Source of the DNA: Brenneria sp. hezel4-2-4 | GTDB taxonomy: Bacteria; Pseudomonadota; Gammaproteobacteria; Enterobacterales; Enterobacteriaceae | NCBI RefSeq assembly: GCF_013155275.1 | Contig: NZ_JABJXS010000004.1 | Location: 62,001-126,000, forward strand | Reading direction: 5' to 3' | Length of the DNA: 64,000 nt | Shown: in pieces, positions 8,978 to 16,972 of the stretch | Layout: every line of letters starts with the position of its first letter | Numbering within the stretch: the stretch's first letter is position 1 | The notes under the pieces: model-generated | The model's database searches: none | Told to the model about the DNA's origin: nothing | Seen by the model: only the letters and a program-made list of their open reading frames with translations | Translations under genes and position numbers: made by a program

Positions 8978-9064
8978 ATGAGAGTTGTCCGTAAAATCAA
9001 TCAATTGCTAAAAGCGTTGGGCAAAAACTATCACGGTTTCAACTCCCACGCCATCTTCCGTTAA
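8978..9064 (+). CDS. Micropeptide B, 28 aa, AzuC-like in size and ends
   Basis: An ATG at 8978 has GAGAAG seven bases upstream, and the 28-residue frame closes with TAA at 9064. It starts MRVVRKINQLLKALGK and ends AIFR. E. coli AzuC, as remembered, is also 28 aa, starts MKLRKIL and ends NMFR, so relatedness is plausible but rests on very short similarity. AzuC is translated from a dual-function RNA linked to carbon metabolism; the CRP palindrome here would fit such a role. The 26-base gap after micropeptide A and the shared terminator show the two are cotranscribed. Confidence 0.6.
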   Translation: MRVVRKINQLLKALGKNYHGFNSHAIFR

Positions 9065-9091
9065 TCGCATCAAGTGTGATGACAAAAATTT

Positions 9092-9119
9092 AAATGGCTG
9101 CCATCGGGCGGCCATTTTT
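9092..9119 (+). terminator. Rho-independent terminator of the micropeptide unit
   Basis: An 11-bp stem (AAATGGCTGCC / GGCGGCCATTT, one G-U pair) with a four-base loop runs into TTTTT. It closes a transcript of about 285 nt from the promoter at 8800. Confidence 0.85.
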
Positions 9120-9157
9120 GTTTTCATCGGTACAGCGCTTTTTTCGCCGCGCTGCAA

Positions 9158-10120
9158 TCACCACGATGTCGGGTAAGGATGATGCCGGATCCAGTGATCG
9201 GCAATATCCTGACGACGACAGATCCATACGCGATCGTGCTGCTGGATATAGTCGAGAAAGCGCTGCAACGCCCGAAAGCGCCCTGGTCGCCCAAGCAAAC
9301 GGCAGTGCATACCGATCGACAGCATTTTCGGCGACGTCTCGCCTTCGGCATACAACACATCAAAGCTGTCTTTCAGGTAGGTAAAAAACTGATCGCCGCT
9401 GTTAAAACCCTGCGGCGAAGCAAAACGCATATCATTGGCTTCCAGCGTATAGGGCACAACCAGATGCGGCCGGATCTCTCCGTCAGAACGCGTTACCGGC
9501 ATCCAGAACGGCAGATCGTCACCATAATAGTCGCTGTCATACAGAAAGCCGCCGTGATCGACCACCAACTGACGCGTATTGGGGCTATCGCGTCCGGTGT
9601 ACCAGCCCGCCGGCGGTTGACCGAACAATGCGGTCAACACCTCCACCGCTTTTTGCATATGCAGCCGCTCGGTATCGATATCCATATTCTGATAGTGGAT
9701 CCAACGCCAGCCGTGGCTGACCACATCGTAACCAGCGGACGTAATGGCTTCCACCACCGCCGGATTGCGAGCCAGCGCCATGGCGACGCCAAACACCGTT
9801 AACGGCAATCCGCGACGCTGAAACTCCTGATGAATACGCCAGAATCCGGCCCGGGAACCGTACTCATACAACGAATCCATCGACATATGGCGATCGGGAT
9901 AGCTGGCCGCGCCGATGATATCGGAAAGAAACTGTTCCGAACCGGCATCGCCATGCAGCACATGGTTTTCCGATCCTTCCTCATAGTTCAGCACAAACTG
10001 TACGGCAATTCGCGCCTGCCCCGGCCAGTTGGCGTGCGGCGGCTTGCCGGCATAACCGATCAGATCGCGCGGATAGCGGCTATCAATCTCCTCCAGCGCT
10101 ATTCCCGGTTGTCTTTTCAT
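9158..10120 (-). CDS. puuE: Allantoinase PuuE (polysaccharide-deacetylase fold)
   Basis: Product of 320 aa, close to the usual 308-310. PuuE is a metal-independent allantoinase (allantoin to allantoate) of the CE4 fold. Typical segments are visible: SRYPRDLIGYAG at the start, IAVQFVLNYEEGSE, SMDSLYEYGSRAGFWR, VVSHGWRWI and TGRDSPNTR. The start overlaps the hpxA stop by four bases (ATGA), so it is coupled to the racemase and regulator genes. The neighbouring hydantoin-racemase-like gene and divergent NCS1 permease make an allantoin-use module. No xanthine dehydrogenase, uricase or allantoate hydrolase gene lies in this window. Confidence 0.9.
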   Translation of the reverse strand: MKRQPGIALEEIDSRYPRDLIGYAGKPPHANWPGQARIAVQFVLNYEEGSENHVLHGDAGSEQFLSDIIGAASYPDRHMSMDSLYEYGSRAGFWRIHQEFQRRGLPLTVFGVAMALARNPAVVEAITSAGYDVVSHGWRWIHYQNMDIDTERLHMQKAVEVLTALFGQPPAGWYTGRDSPNTRQLVVDHGGFLYDSDYYGDDLPFWMPVTRSDGEIRPHLVVPYTLEANDMRFASPQGFNSGDQFFTYLKDSFDVLYAEGETSPKMLSIGMHCRLLGRPGRFRALQRFLDYIQQHDRVWICRRQDIADHWIRHHPYPTSW

Positions 10121-10881
10121 ACTGCCTTCCTTAACGACTGTGTTTCACGTAACTGGCTGAATATTCCGGTCAGCGGTTTGGCGATTGGATAATCGAGATC
10201 GCCACGCTTGCTGGTAGTCAGCCCCAGCGACGCCAATGACTCGATCAACTTGACCGCCGAACTGACGCCATCAATAACCGGGATCCCTAATTCCTGCGTG
10301 AGTGCCAACGCCAGATCGGCCATGCCGCCGCAGCCCAGCACGATCGCGCCGGTATCATCCTGACGGCTGGATTGTATACATAATTCCCGCACCTTCTGTT
10401 GCGCCACGCCCGCATCCTCTTCCAGCGCCAGCACCGGCAGGTCGATGGCATGCAGCCCGGCACAATGATGTTCAAAGCCATAACGTTGCAATAAGTGACG
10501 GGCGATAATCAGCGTGCGCGGCAACGTCGTGACGATCGAAAAGCGCGTCGCCACCAGCGTCGCCATATGCATGGCGGCTTCGGCAATCCCCACCACCGGC
10601 GCGCTGGCCAGCTCACGGGCCGCCAGCAACCCCGGGTCGCCGAAACAGGCGATAACATGCCCCTGAACGCCCTGCTCCTTCCCTTTCCTCACCTGCTCCA
10701 GCACGCCAATCGCGGCAATCGCCTCATCAAAGTGGCCTTCAATCGACGGCACGCCGTGCGATGGACTGACGGCGATAATTTCCGTTCCCGGCGCCGCAAC
10801 GCGACGGGCCGCGTCGCCGATAGTCTCGGTCATGGCAAGACTGGTATTCGGGTTGATGACCTGTATCACACATGAACTCAT
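10117..10881 (-). CDS. hpxA: Allantoin (hydantoin) racemase, HpxA-like
   Basis: Product of 254 aa of the Asp/Glu/hydantoin racemase superfamily. It opens with IQVINPNTS, the family signature, and has the two active-site cysteines expected of a cofactor-independent racemase: one in GHVIACFGDPGL near residue 85 and one in AIVLGCGGMADL near 190. HpxA interconverts allantoin enantiomers so that the stereospecific allantoinase can use both. It overlaps puuE and the regulator gene by four bases on each side, so the three genes form a tight operon. The name rests on context; the fold is clear. Confidence 0.82.
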   Translation of the reverse strand: MSSCVIQVINPNTSLAMTETIGDAARRVAAPGTEIIAVSPSHGVPSIEGHFDEAIAAIGVLEQVRKGKEQGVQGHVIACFGDPGLLAARELASAPVVGIAEAAMHMATLVATRFSIVTTLPRTLIIARHLLQRYGFEHHCAGLHAIDLPVLALEEDAGVAQQKVRELCIQSSRQDDTGAIVLGCGGMADLALALTQELGIPVIDGVSSAVKLIESLASLGLTTSKRGDLDYPIAKPLTGIFSQLRETQSLRKAV

Positions 10882-11600
10882 GCTTTGCGCCCCTTAAGGT
10901 GACCAAACAGGCGAAAAAAATCAGGCGCGATCTCTTTGTCGCGATCAAAACGCAGGCTGGCGACGATATCGGCAAAGTGGTGCTGCATTGCGGTCGATAG
11001 CGCGTCGGCCTTTTTCTCACGCAACAGCGTGAAAAGATCGTGGTGATCGTGACCACGGCATCCCTGCTGCCACGGCGCGCCATAGGCCGCGATAACCAAC
11101 GACGATCGCAGAGTTAACTGCGACACCATGCCAGTCAGCACGGTATTGCCGGAGATTGCCTGTATCTGAATATGAAAAGCGGCGGACAGACGGATCGCTT
11201 CCGGCCCGTTTTGATCGCGGTGAGCCTGCTGTTCCGCCTGTAACAGGTTTTCCAGCGCAACCAGATGGGGGGACTGGCAGTGCGCCACCACCTGCGGCAG
11301 GTTGGCGCACTCCAATATGCTGCGGGTTTGGAAGATCTCTTGCGCTTCTTCTACCGACGGCGTGGCGACATGCGCACCTCGTTTGGGCGTTAAGGTGATC
11401 ATTTGCACCGTGGCAAGGCGTTGCAGCACTTTTCTGATCCCGGTGCGGCTGACGTCAAATACCTCCGCCAGCGCTTCCTCAGGCAATTTTGTTCCCGGCA
11501 ATAGCTGATGCTCAACGATCGCATTCAGCAAGGCGTGATAGATAACTTCATCTTTTTGTTCAAAAAACGGAGCTTGCTCAAGTCCATAGGTATAATTCAT
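10878..11600 (-). CDS. hpxS: GntR/FadR-family regulator of the allantoin genes (HpxS-like)
   Basis: Product of 240 aa. The N-terminal winged helix (about 15-80) includes LPEEALAEVFDVSRTGIRKVLQRL, the GntR recognition region. The C-terminal FCD effector domain (about 90-225) has metal-ligand-type His residues (FHIQIQ, MQHHFADI). It is the first gene of the hpxS-hpxA-puuE operon and divergent from the permease. The 152-base divergent gap holds an 18-bp perfect palindrome of the GntR type, a probable autoregulatory operator. The effector is likely allantoin or a purine breakdown product, by context. Confidence 0.82.
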   Translation of the reverse strand: MNYTYGLEQAPFFEQKDEVIYHALLNAIVEHQLLPGTKLPEEALAEVFDVSRTGIRKVLQRLATVQMITLTPKRGAHVATPSVEEAQEIFQTRSILECANLPQVVAHCQSPHLVALENLLQAEQQAHRDQNGPEAIRLSAAFHIQIQAISGNTVLTGMVSQLTLRSSLVIAAYGAPWQQGCRGHDHHDLFTLLREKKADALSTAMQHHFADIVASLRFDRDKEIAPDFFRLFGHLKGRKA

Positions 11601-11650
11601 CGGTTTATCCCGTCATCACATCATTGCTAAATCGTATACTGATTAATCTA

Positions 11651-11668
11651 TTTTTTGTATACAAAAAA
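11651..11668. promoter_or_regulatory. Perfect 18-bp palindrome, likely HpxS operator
   Basis: TTTTTTGTATACAAAAAA is an exact 18-bp dyad in the divergent promoter region. A second GTATAC core occurs at 11634-11639. The GTATAC core flanked by T/A runs suits a FadR-subfamily GntR dimer. It could control both divergent transcripts. Confidence 0.7.
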
Positions 11669-11752
11669 ACAATTTTGGCCTAATTAATGCAATTCCTTTT
11701 GCATACATCGATTTGGTTAATTTCTCGGTCGTAGTCAAAAGGAGCAGATTCC

Positions 11753-13237
11753 ATGCCAGAAAATAATACGTTAGACAATGACGCTCAGGCACATTACAGC
11801 CCCAGATTATGCAATGAGGATCTGGCCCCCACCCGCGTTCAAACCTGGTCCTGGTACAACATCTTTTCGTTCTGGATGTCTGATGTCCACAGCATGGGAG
11901 GCTACGTCGTCGCCGCCAGTTTCTTTACGCTGGGGTTGGCGAGCTGGCAGGTGCTGCTGTGCCTGTTGGTGGGAATTTGTATCGTGCAGCTATGCGCCAA
12001 TCTGGTGGCGAAACCCAGCCAGATGAGCGGCGTGCCCTACGCGGTGATTTGCCGTCAAGCCTTCGGCGTCTTTGGCGCCAATATTCCGGCGGTTATTCGC
12101 GGGCTGATCGCCTTCGCCTGGTATGGCATTCAGACCTATCTGGCCGCCCACGCGCTAATGCTGGTGCTGCTTAAGTTCACTCCCTCGCTTCAGCCGCTCA
12201 CACAAAGTCACTGGCTCGGCCTGTCCGCGCTGGGGTGGATCTGCTTTGGCGTGATGTGGCTGTTGCAAGCTATGGTGTTCTGGCACGGCATGAGCGCCAT
12301 CAAGCGCTTTATTGATATTGCCGGGCCGGCAGTCTATGTTGTGATGTTGGCGCTGGCCGGATGGATTGTTTATAAAACCGGGCTGGAAAATATCTCGTTT
12401 ACCCTGGGCAGCAAACAACTTACCGTCGGCGAGCAAACGTGGCAGATGATTACGGCAACGGCGTTGGTGGTTTCTTATTTTTCAGGCCCGTTGCTCAACT
12501 TTGGCGATTTCTCCCGCTATGGGAAAAGTATGCAGGAAATCCGCCGCGGCAACCGCTGGGGACTACCGTTTAACTTCCTGCTGTTTTCCATTGTGACGGT
12601 GGTGATTGTCTCCGGCACGCAATCGTTGTTTGGTCAAATGATTACCGATCCGATAGAAACCGTCAGCCGCGTGGGTAACAGCGTTGCCGTCGCGCTGGGC
12701 TTACTGACCATGATTGTGGCGACCATTGGTATCAATATCGTGGCGAACTTTGTTTCTCCGGCGTTTGATTTCTCCAACTGCTCGCCCCAGCGCATCAGCT
12801 TCCGCACCGGCGGGATGATCGCCGCCGTGGGTTCTGTGCTGCTCACGCCGTGGAACCTGTTTAACTCCCCGGAACTGATCCATTACACACTGGATGTGCT
12901 GGGCGCCTTTATCGGCCCGCTGTTCGGCATCCTGCTGACCGATTTCTACCTGATCAAAGGGGCAAAAGTGCATGTGGACGATTTGTTCGACGATACGCCC
13001 AAAGGGCGCTATTGGTATCGCAACGGATTTAACCCCAAGGCAGTGCTGGCGCTGCTTCCGTCGGTGGCGATTGGTTTGATCATCAGCTTCACGCCGGGAT
13101 GGCATGCGGTGGCGAACTTTAGCTGGTTTATTGGCGCATTCCTTGGCGCCGGCTGTTATCGCTATCTGGCGCGCCATGAACGCGCGGCGAATGTACCGGC
13201 CATCTCAATGCACGGCATGATGCTGAAGAAGGATTAA
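11753..13237 (+). CDS. NCS1-family allantoin/purine permease
   Basis: Product of 494 aa with 12 membrane helices. NCS1 motifs are visible: NEDLAPT near the N-terminus, FSFWMSDVHSMGGYV in helix 1, GANIPAVIRGLIAFAWYGIQTY, and GPLLNFGDFSRYGKS in the middle. A GAGCA ribosome site (AAAGGAGCAG) lies upstream. NCS1 carriers import allantoin, hydantoins, cytosine or purines. Divergence from the allantoinase operon and the shared palindrome point to allantoin or a related ureide. The Klebsiella functional equivalent is called hpxP, but I have not verified orthology, so no symbol is given. Confidence 0.85.
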   Translation: MPENNTLDNDAQAHYSPRLCNEDLAPTRVQTWSWYNIFSFWMSDVHSMGGYVVAASFFTLGLASWQVLLCLLVGICIVQLCANLVAKPSQMSGVPYAVICRQAFGVFGANIPAVIRGLIAFAWYGIQTYLAAHALMLVLLKFTPSLQPLTQSHWLGLSALGWICFGVMWLLQAMVFWHGMSAIKRFIDIAGPAVYVVMLALAGWIVYKTGLENISFTLGSKQLTVGEQTWQMITATALVVSYFSGPLLNFGDFSRYGKSMQEIRRGNRWGLPFNFLLFSIVTVVIVSGTQSLFGQMITDPIETVSRVGNSVAVALGLLTMIVATIGINIVANFVSPAFDFSNCSPQRISFRTGGMIAAVGSVLLTPWNLFNSPELIHYTLDVLGAFIGPLFGILLTDFYLIKGAKVHVDDLFDDTPKGRYWYRNGFNPKAVLALLPSVAIGLIISFTPGWHAVANFSWFIGAFLGAGCYRYLARHERAANVPAISMHGMMLKKD

Positions 13238-13257
13238 CGGCTGTTCACTCTCTGCCC

Positions 13258-13284
13258 GCCTGACTTTCAGGTTGAAAGTCAGGC
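13258..13284. terminator. Bidirectional hairpin between permease and lpxP
   Basis: A 12-bp perfect stem (GCCTGACTTTCA / TGAAAGTCAGGC) with a three-base loop sits between two convergent genes. There is no strong T tract on either side, but the position and stem fit a shared terminator. Confidence 0.65.
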
Positions 13285-13308
13285 GAAATGTTCCATTCGG
13301 CCCGACGT

Positions 13309-14271
13309 TTATCGCTTCAGTTCAGAACGCTGTAACACTCGGGTATACAGCGAAACTTCCCCGGCCGGACGAGTTTTGAAACGACGATGCAGCCAAAGAT
13401 ATTGCTCTGGTGCGCGCATGATTTCCGTCTCTATCACTTTATTCATATAACATGCCGCTTCTTGCTCGTCATGATACGGATAATCCTGTAATTCAGGCTG
13501 GATCACCAGCTTATACCCGGACGCATCCGGCTTACGGATTAGCACCGTGGTAATCATTGCGGGCTTGGCTAAACGGCCAATGGTAAACGTACCGCTGGTG
13601 GTGGCGGCCTTCTTTACGGCGAAGAACGGCGCAAAAACGCTGCCTTTCGGGCCGTAATCCTGATCCGGCGCAAACCACACGGCCTCGCCGCGCTTCAGAG
13701 CCTGCACCATACCGCGCAAATCCTTTCTGTCGATCATCGCCTTATTGGAACGGGAACGCCCCCAGGTTTGCACCAACTCCATTACTTTGTTGTTGTGGGG
13801 GCGATACATTGCCATCATCGGCTGACACAGCCCCATTGCCCTGCCGCCCAACTCAAGCGACATAAAATGGATGCCAATCACCATCACCCCGCGACCTTTA
13901 CCGCAGGCATGTTGTAAATGCTCAAGTCCGGAGACGTCAAACCAATGGCGAACGCGGCGATCCGACCAGAACCAGGCCATACCGGTTTCCACCAGTGCCA
14001 TTCCCAGCGAGGCGAAATTGCTGATAATCATCGCTTCACGCTCGGCAACGGAAATCGCCGGAAAACAGAGTTCAAGATTACGCCGGGCAATAGACACCCT
14101 GCGCTTGAGAAAAAGACGGGAGAAGCGACCGGCGCTACTACCAATTCTCATCAGCAGCGGGTAAGGCAGTTGCACCAATAAAAACAGAATGCCGAGACCG
14201 AACCAGGTGGCCCAGTAGCGAGGATGAAGCAAAGCCAGGGTAAATTTTTGTTTAATCTTCATTAGACTCAT
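13309..14271 (-). CDS. lpxP: Lipid A palmitoleoyl acyltransferase LpxP
   Basis: Product of 320 aa of the LpxL/LpxM/LpxP family. An N-terminal membrane anchor (about 15-35) precedes the acyltransferase domain with the HX4E catalytic motif in IGIHFMSLELGGR. Segments such as MGLCQPMMAMYRPHNN, GEAVWFAPDQDYG and IMRAPEQYLW match E. coli LpxP better than LpxL from memory. LpxP adds palmitoleate to Kdo2-lipid IVA at the inner-membrane surface, in place of laurate, at low temperature. The neighbouring gene encodes a cold-shock protein, which agrees with cold control. The LpxL alternative cannot be excluded without alignment. Confidence 0.82.
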   Translation of the reverse strand: MSLMKIKQKFTLALLHPRYWATWFGLGILFLLVQLPYPLLMRIGSSAGRFSRLFLKRRVSIARRNLELCFPAISVAEREAMIISNFASLGMALVETGMAWFWSDRRVRHWFDVSGLEHLQHACGKGRGVMVIGIHFMSLELGGRAMGLCQPMMAMYRPHNNKVMELVQTWGRSRSNKAMIDRKDLRGMVQALKRGEAVWFAPDQDYGPKGSVFAPFFAVKKAATTSGTFTIGRLAKPAMITTVLIRKPDASGYKLVIQPELQDYPYHDEQEAACYMNKVIETEIMRAPEQYLWLHRRFKTRPAGEVSLYTRVLQRSELKR

Positions 14272-14353
14272 CTTTAAGTGGTCAAAGTGCGTACCGCATA
14301 AAAGAAAATCGTTCCTCCTGTCGCGCTACATCTACTGTGACATTACTTAGCGT

Positions 14354-14383
14354 ATAATAGTTTCCATACTGTATTAAATTCAA
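14354..14383 (-). promoter_or_regulatory. Probable lpxP promoter
   Basis: On the minus strand TTGAAT (14383-14378) and TATTAT (14359-14354) are 18 bases apart. They lie about 85 bases upstream of the lpxP start. A moderate sigma70 match; not distinctive. Confidence 0.4.
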
Positions 14384-14537
14384 TCTAACCGTCACGATTA
14401 GTAAGATTAACAAAGACGCTGAAAGACCAGGCGGGAGGTGTCACAGGGGAGTACTCGGGTCCAACCGGCCAGTCGGCAGCAGCGCTGGATATCATACTCG
14501 ATTAAGAATAAGGGTAGGAGTAGTGATTATAGAAATA

Positions 14538-14570
14538 ATTAAGCCCCTCAGAATTTCTGAGGGGCTTAAT
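14538..14570 (-). terminator. Terminator of the cold-shock gene
   Basis: A long near-perfect dyad (ATTAAGCCCCTCAGAA / TTCTGAGGGGCTTAAT) lies about 75 bases after the csp stop. On the minus strand it is followed by the T-rich TATTTCTATAA. It may act in both directions. The 170 bases between it and the lpxP promoter contain no frame I can support. Confidence 0.8.
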
Positions 14571-14643
14571 ACATAATCAGGTGTTTTCAGCGATGAAACC
14601 GAAACCTGTAATGCCAGGTCGGCTATTCATCAGCGGAAGACCA

Positions 14644-14862
14644 TTAGATTACGGTAACATTCACTGCTGACGGGCCTTTCTGGCCGCTTTCAACGCTGAA
14701 TTCTACCTTCTGGCCTTCGTCCAGACTTTTGTAATCGTTACCCTGGCCTTGGATGGCAGAGAAGTGAACGAATACGTCTTTGCTGCCGTCAGTCGGGGTG
14801 ATGAAACCAAAACCTTTACCAGCGTCAAACCATTTTACCAATCCAGTCATTTTATTAGACAT
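14644..14862 (-). CDS. CspA-family cold-shock protein
   Basis: Product of 72 aa, a single cold-shock (OB-fold) domain. RNP1 is seen in KGFGFITP and RNP2 in VFVHFSAI, with the aromatic RNA-binding residues in place. The start [12 protein letters not shown] resembles CspA/CspB/CspG/CspE proteins, and the paralogue cannot be decided from sequence alone. These proteins bind single-stranded nucleic acid and unfold mRNA structure, often after cold shock. The AT-rich sequence upstream (14863 onward) is long enough for the extended 5' leader found in cold-induced csp mRNAs, but no cold box was identified. The nearest upstream gene on the map is over 400 bases away. Confidence 0.92.
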   Translation of the reverse strand: MSNKMTGLVKWFDAGKGFGFITPTDGSKDVFVHFSAIQGQGNDYKSLDEGQKVEFSVESGQKGPSAVNVTVI

Positions 14863-15313
14863 AGAGAATTTCCTTTATATATTTAGATAGCCACTATAGG
14901 GCGGAGTAAGGTCTGTTACAGTGATTACTTATGGGCACTTATAAGAAGGAAATTCGTCGGATAAGAGATTGGGTACATCGCTTGAACTAGGAACTACTTA
15001 ATTACAATGTCTTTCATAAATAGGGTCTGTATTCCAGGCCGATGAAGCTATTAACGCACGAACGAATTTTTATAGCAAGCTTTTCTTTCAACGCATCCAA
15101 AGTATTACTGTCGCCGGTAATGAAAACAGGCTCTGCCCCAGACCAGAAACATTTACCTCCCCGCATAAAACCAGGAAAAATACGCATAGGGATGATAAAT
15201 ATAACTTTATTCCTGAATAGCCTGTTTTTTCATCCAGCCTCTTTCAACATCATTTCCCCTGCCTTAAGGCAAAAGGTGATATAATGATGCACCAAAAAAG
15301 CCGGAGATAATCA
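14863..15313. other. Gene-free stretch between csp and the YmgB-like gene
   Basis: Presumably the csp promoter and leader on the minus strand and the promoter of the small plus-strand gene at 15314. An 80-codon plus frame (15042-15284) has no ribosome site or recognisable protein and is not called. Confidence 0.4.
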
Positions 15314-15544
15314 ATGAATATTCATAATCTAACCTGGTACCCGGCACAGCGCTCACGTGTTGAAGCCATTATCGGTCAAGCCGTAGTATTGGTTTGTGAG
15401 CAAGGCAGGCCGATAAACACACGGACATTACTTGATCTGATGTATGTACAACTCAACGACATGGGAAAAAGAGAAGACATAGAAGGTATGATGACCGCCA
15501 TTTCAATTCTGGAAAAGAATCAGGACGCTCACGCCAAAGAGTAA
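15314..15544 (+). CDS. Small YmgB/AriR-like protein, 76 aa
   Basis: The ATG at 15314 follows GGAG (AGCCGGAGATAATCA). The product has a helical pattern: IIGQAVVLVCEQGRPINTR, then TLLDLMYVQLNDM, then a charged helix ending in ILEKNQDAHAKE. The signature GRPINTRTLLDLMY is reminiscent of the YmgA/AriR (YmgB) small helical proteins that act as connectors to the Rcs phosphorelay and biofilm control. That assignment is by eye only. In E. coli those genes sit beside a BLUF-EAL protein system; here the next plus-strand gene is also an EAL protein, which supports the idea. It could instead be an unrelated orphan. Confidence 0.5.
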   Translation: MNIHNLTWYPAQRSRVEAIIGQAVVLVCEQGRPINTRTLLDLMYVQLNDMGKREDIEGMMTAISILEKNQDAHAKE

Positions 15545-15979
15545 CATCAGGGTTGTTTGAAAATGGTTATTTGAAAAAAGATAACCTGACTCAATGCACG
15601 CTATTGATGAGCCATCATAAAATACCGCTCCGGATAAATGCGCTAAACGACAGTAAACTTAGCAAGCGAATTATTTATTTTTCGAAGAATCGCGTCCCCT
15701 AATCGTAAACTGTTGCGGCAGAAATATCCGTATGTCAGTATATAAATATTCGGTTTTGGTAATCGCATATCGATAAATAATATCCTCTTTAAATTATTCA
15801 CACCTTGTATCTTTCACCGCTCATTTCTTTTTTAATCACTCCAAACGGTTTAGCCTATCAAACAGGCTTAATCGATCGGCAAATTAATCATTTCAATCAA
15901 TTTAATCAATTGATACAGGCATATTGATCAGTTTTACTGATCGATCAATAATACCGTTTACCTTTGCAAACAGGGAGCG
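15545..15979. other. AT-rich gap before the EAL gene
   Basis: No coding frame or RNA gene recognised. The 3' part (about 15870-15955) is dense in ATCGAT/TGATCA elements; TGATCAG-TTTTA-CTGATCG at 15927-15945 forms a near-perfect inverted repeat close to the EAL start and could be an operator. Confidence 0.35.
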
Positions 15980-15982
15980 GTG

Positions 15983-16684
15983 ATGATGGTAGATTCAATA
16001 TTAGACGTAGATGACAGAAGATACTATGTGGCGCAGCCAATCTATAATTGTCAGAACCAAATGTTCGCAGTGGAACTGCTTGCCCGGTATAAGAACAAGG
16101 GGGTAAACAGCGAAAAACGCATTCAAAAAATGACGCCATCAGAAAAACAAACCCTGCTTATCGAGCAACTGGAGTGTATTTCACAGAAGCAGTCATACTT
16201 TGTCGATCACGACATGCTGGTAACCGTAGACATTGATTTCGTCATGGCGGTATTCCTATTACAGGATCGGTACGCCGGTTACTTGCTGGACAACTTACCA
16301 TTTATCCATTTGAAAATAAATGAAATATTTCCAAATCTCAATGATGGGATACATAATCCGCTACTCGCAAAACTGTATGAGCGTCACCCACTCTGGCTGG
16401 ATGATTTAGGCAGAGGGGATGCGAACCTCTATGCCGTGCTCCAATCTATGTTCAGCTATATTAAGTTAGATAAAAAATTCTATTCGGCGATGATGAAAAG
16501 CAGACAGGAACATATTTTCCCGGCATTGATTAAAAATATGAAAAAATTCTGTAATGGCATTATTGTTGAAGGCGTACAGGATTATTCAGAATATGAGTAT
16601 TTAAAACAGTGTGGGGTAGATGGCATGCAAGGACACATATACCCAACATACCTGTTCGATAAGTTATCGGTATTGCCGACGTAA
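15983..16684 (+). CDS. YdiV-like EAL-domain protein, partly degenerate
   Basis: Product of about 233 aa, a stand-alone EAL domain the size of YdiV. GGGAGCGGTG precedes two adjacent ATGs (15983, 15986). Motif state: AVELLARY replaces EAL (ELL); VTVDID has Asp where catalytic enzymes have the metal-ligand Asn; LKINEIFPN keeps Glu; WLDDLGRG keeps the Asp pair; IKLDKKF keeps Lys; IIVEGVQ keeps Glu; GMQGHIYP keeps Gln. LPFIHLKINEIFPNLNDG closely parallels YdiV. YdiV binds FlhD and represses motility without hydrolysing c-di-GMP. This protein keeps more ligands than YdiV, so it may be an effector or a weak phosphodiesterase. No GGDEF or sensory domain is attached. Confidence 0.75.
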   Translation: MMVDSILDVDDRRYYVAQPIYNCQNQMFAVELLARYKNKGVNSEKRIQKMTPSEKQTLLIEQLECISQKQSYFVDHDMLVTVDIDFVMAVFLLQDRYAGYLLDNLPFIHLKINEIFPNLNDGIHNPLLAKLYERHPLWLDDLGRGDANLYAVLQSMFSYIKLDKKFYSAMMKSRQEHIFPALIKNMKKFCNGIIVEGVQDYSEYEYLKQCGVDGMQGHIYPTYLFDKLSVLPT

Positions 16685-16933
16685 GCATATTCATTGTCAC
16701 AAGGCATTAGGTATTCACCCGCTCCAAAATCACCTTGATAGCATTAAAAAAACACGTGCCTGACACAACCAAAATGATGTGAAGAAAAAGTTTCCCTGCG
16801 CCTTCGCCAATTCAAGCAGAAGCCTTATCACGTCTATTGATATAAAATCATCTCAATTTCATTAGGTCAGCCGAACATTTAAATGTTCTTTCGACATAAT
16901 CAATTGACGTCTGTCAAGAAAACGGACTGCCTG

Positions 16934-16965
16934 CCGGGGCTGAACAATTATGATTTCAGCCCCGG
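16934..16965 (-). terminator. Terminator of cbpA-cbpM
   Basis: An 11-bp perfect stem (CCGGGGCTGAA / TTCAGCCCCGG) lies directly after the cbpM stop. It lacks a clear T tract. It also faces the 3' side of the EAL gene. Confidence 0.6.
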
Positions 16966-16972
16966 TCGATCT

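Noticed and set aside
15042..15284. 80-codon plus-strand frame before the YmgB-like gene
   Set aside because: No ribosome site and no recognisable protein pattern; it lies in the csp leader region.
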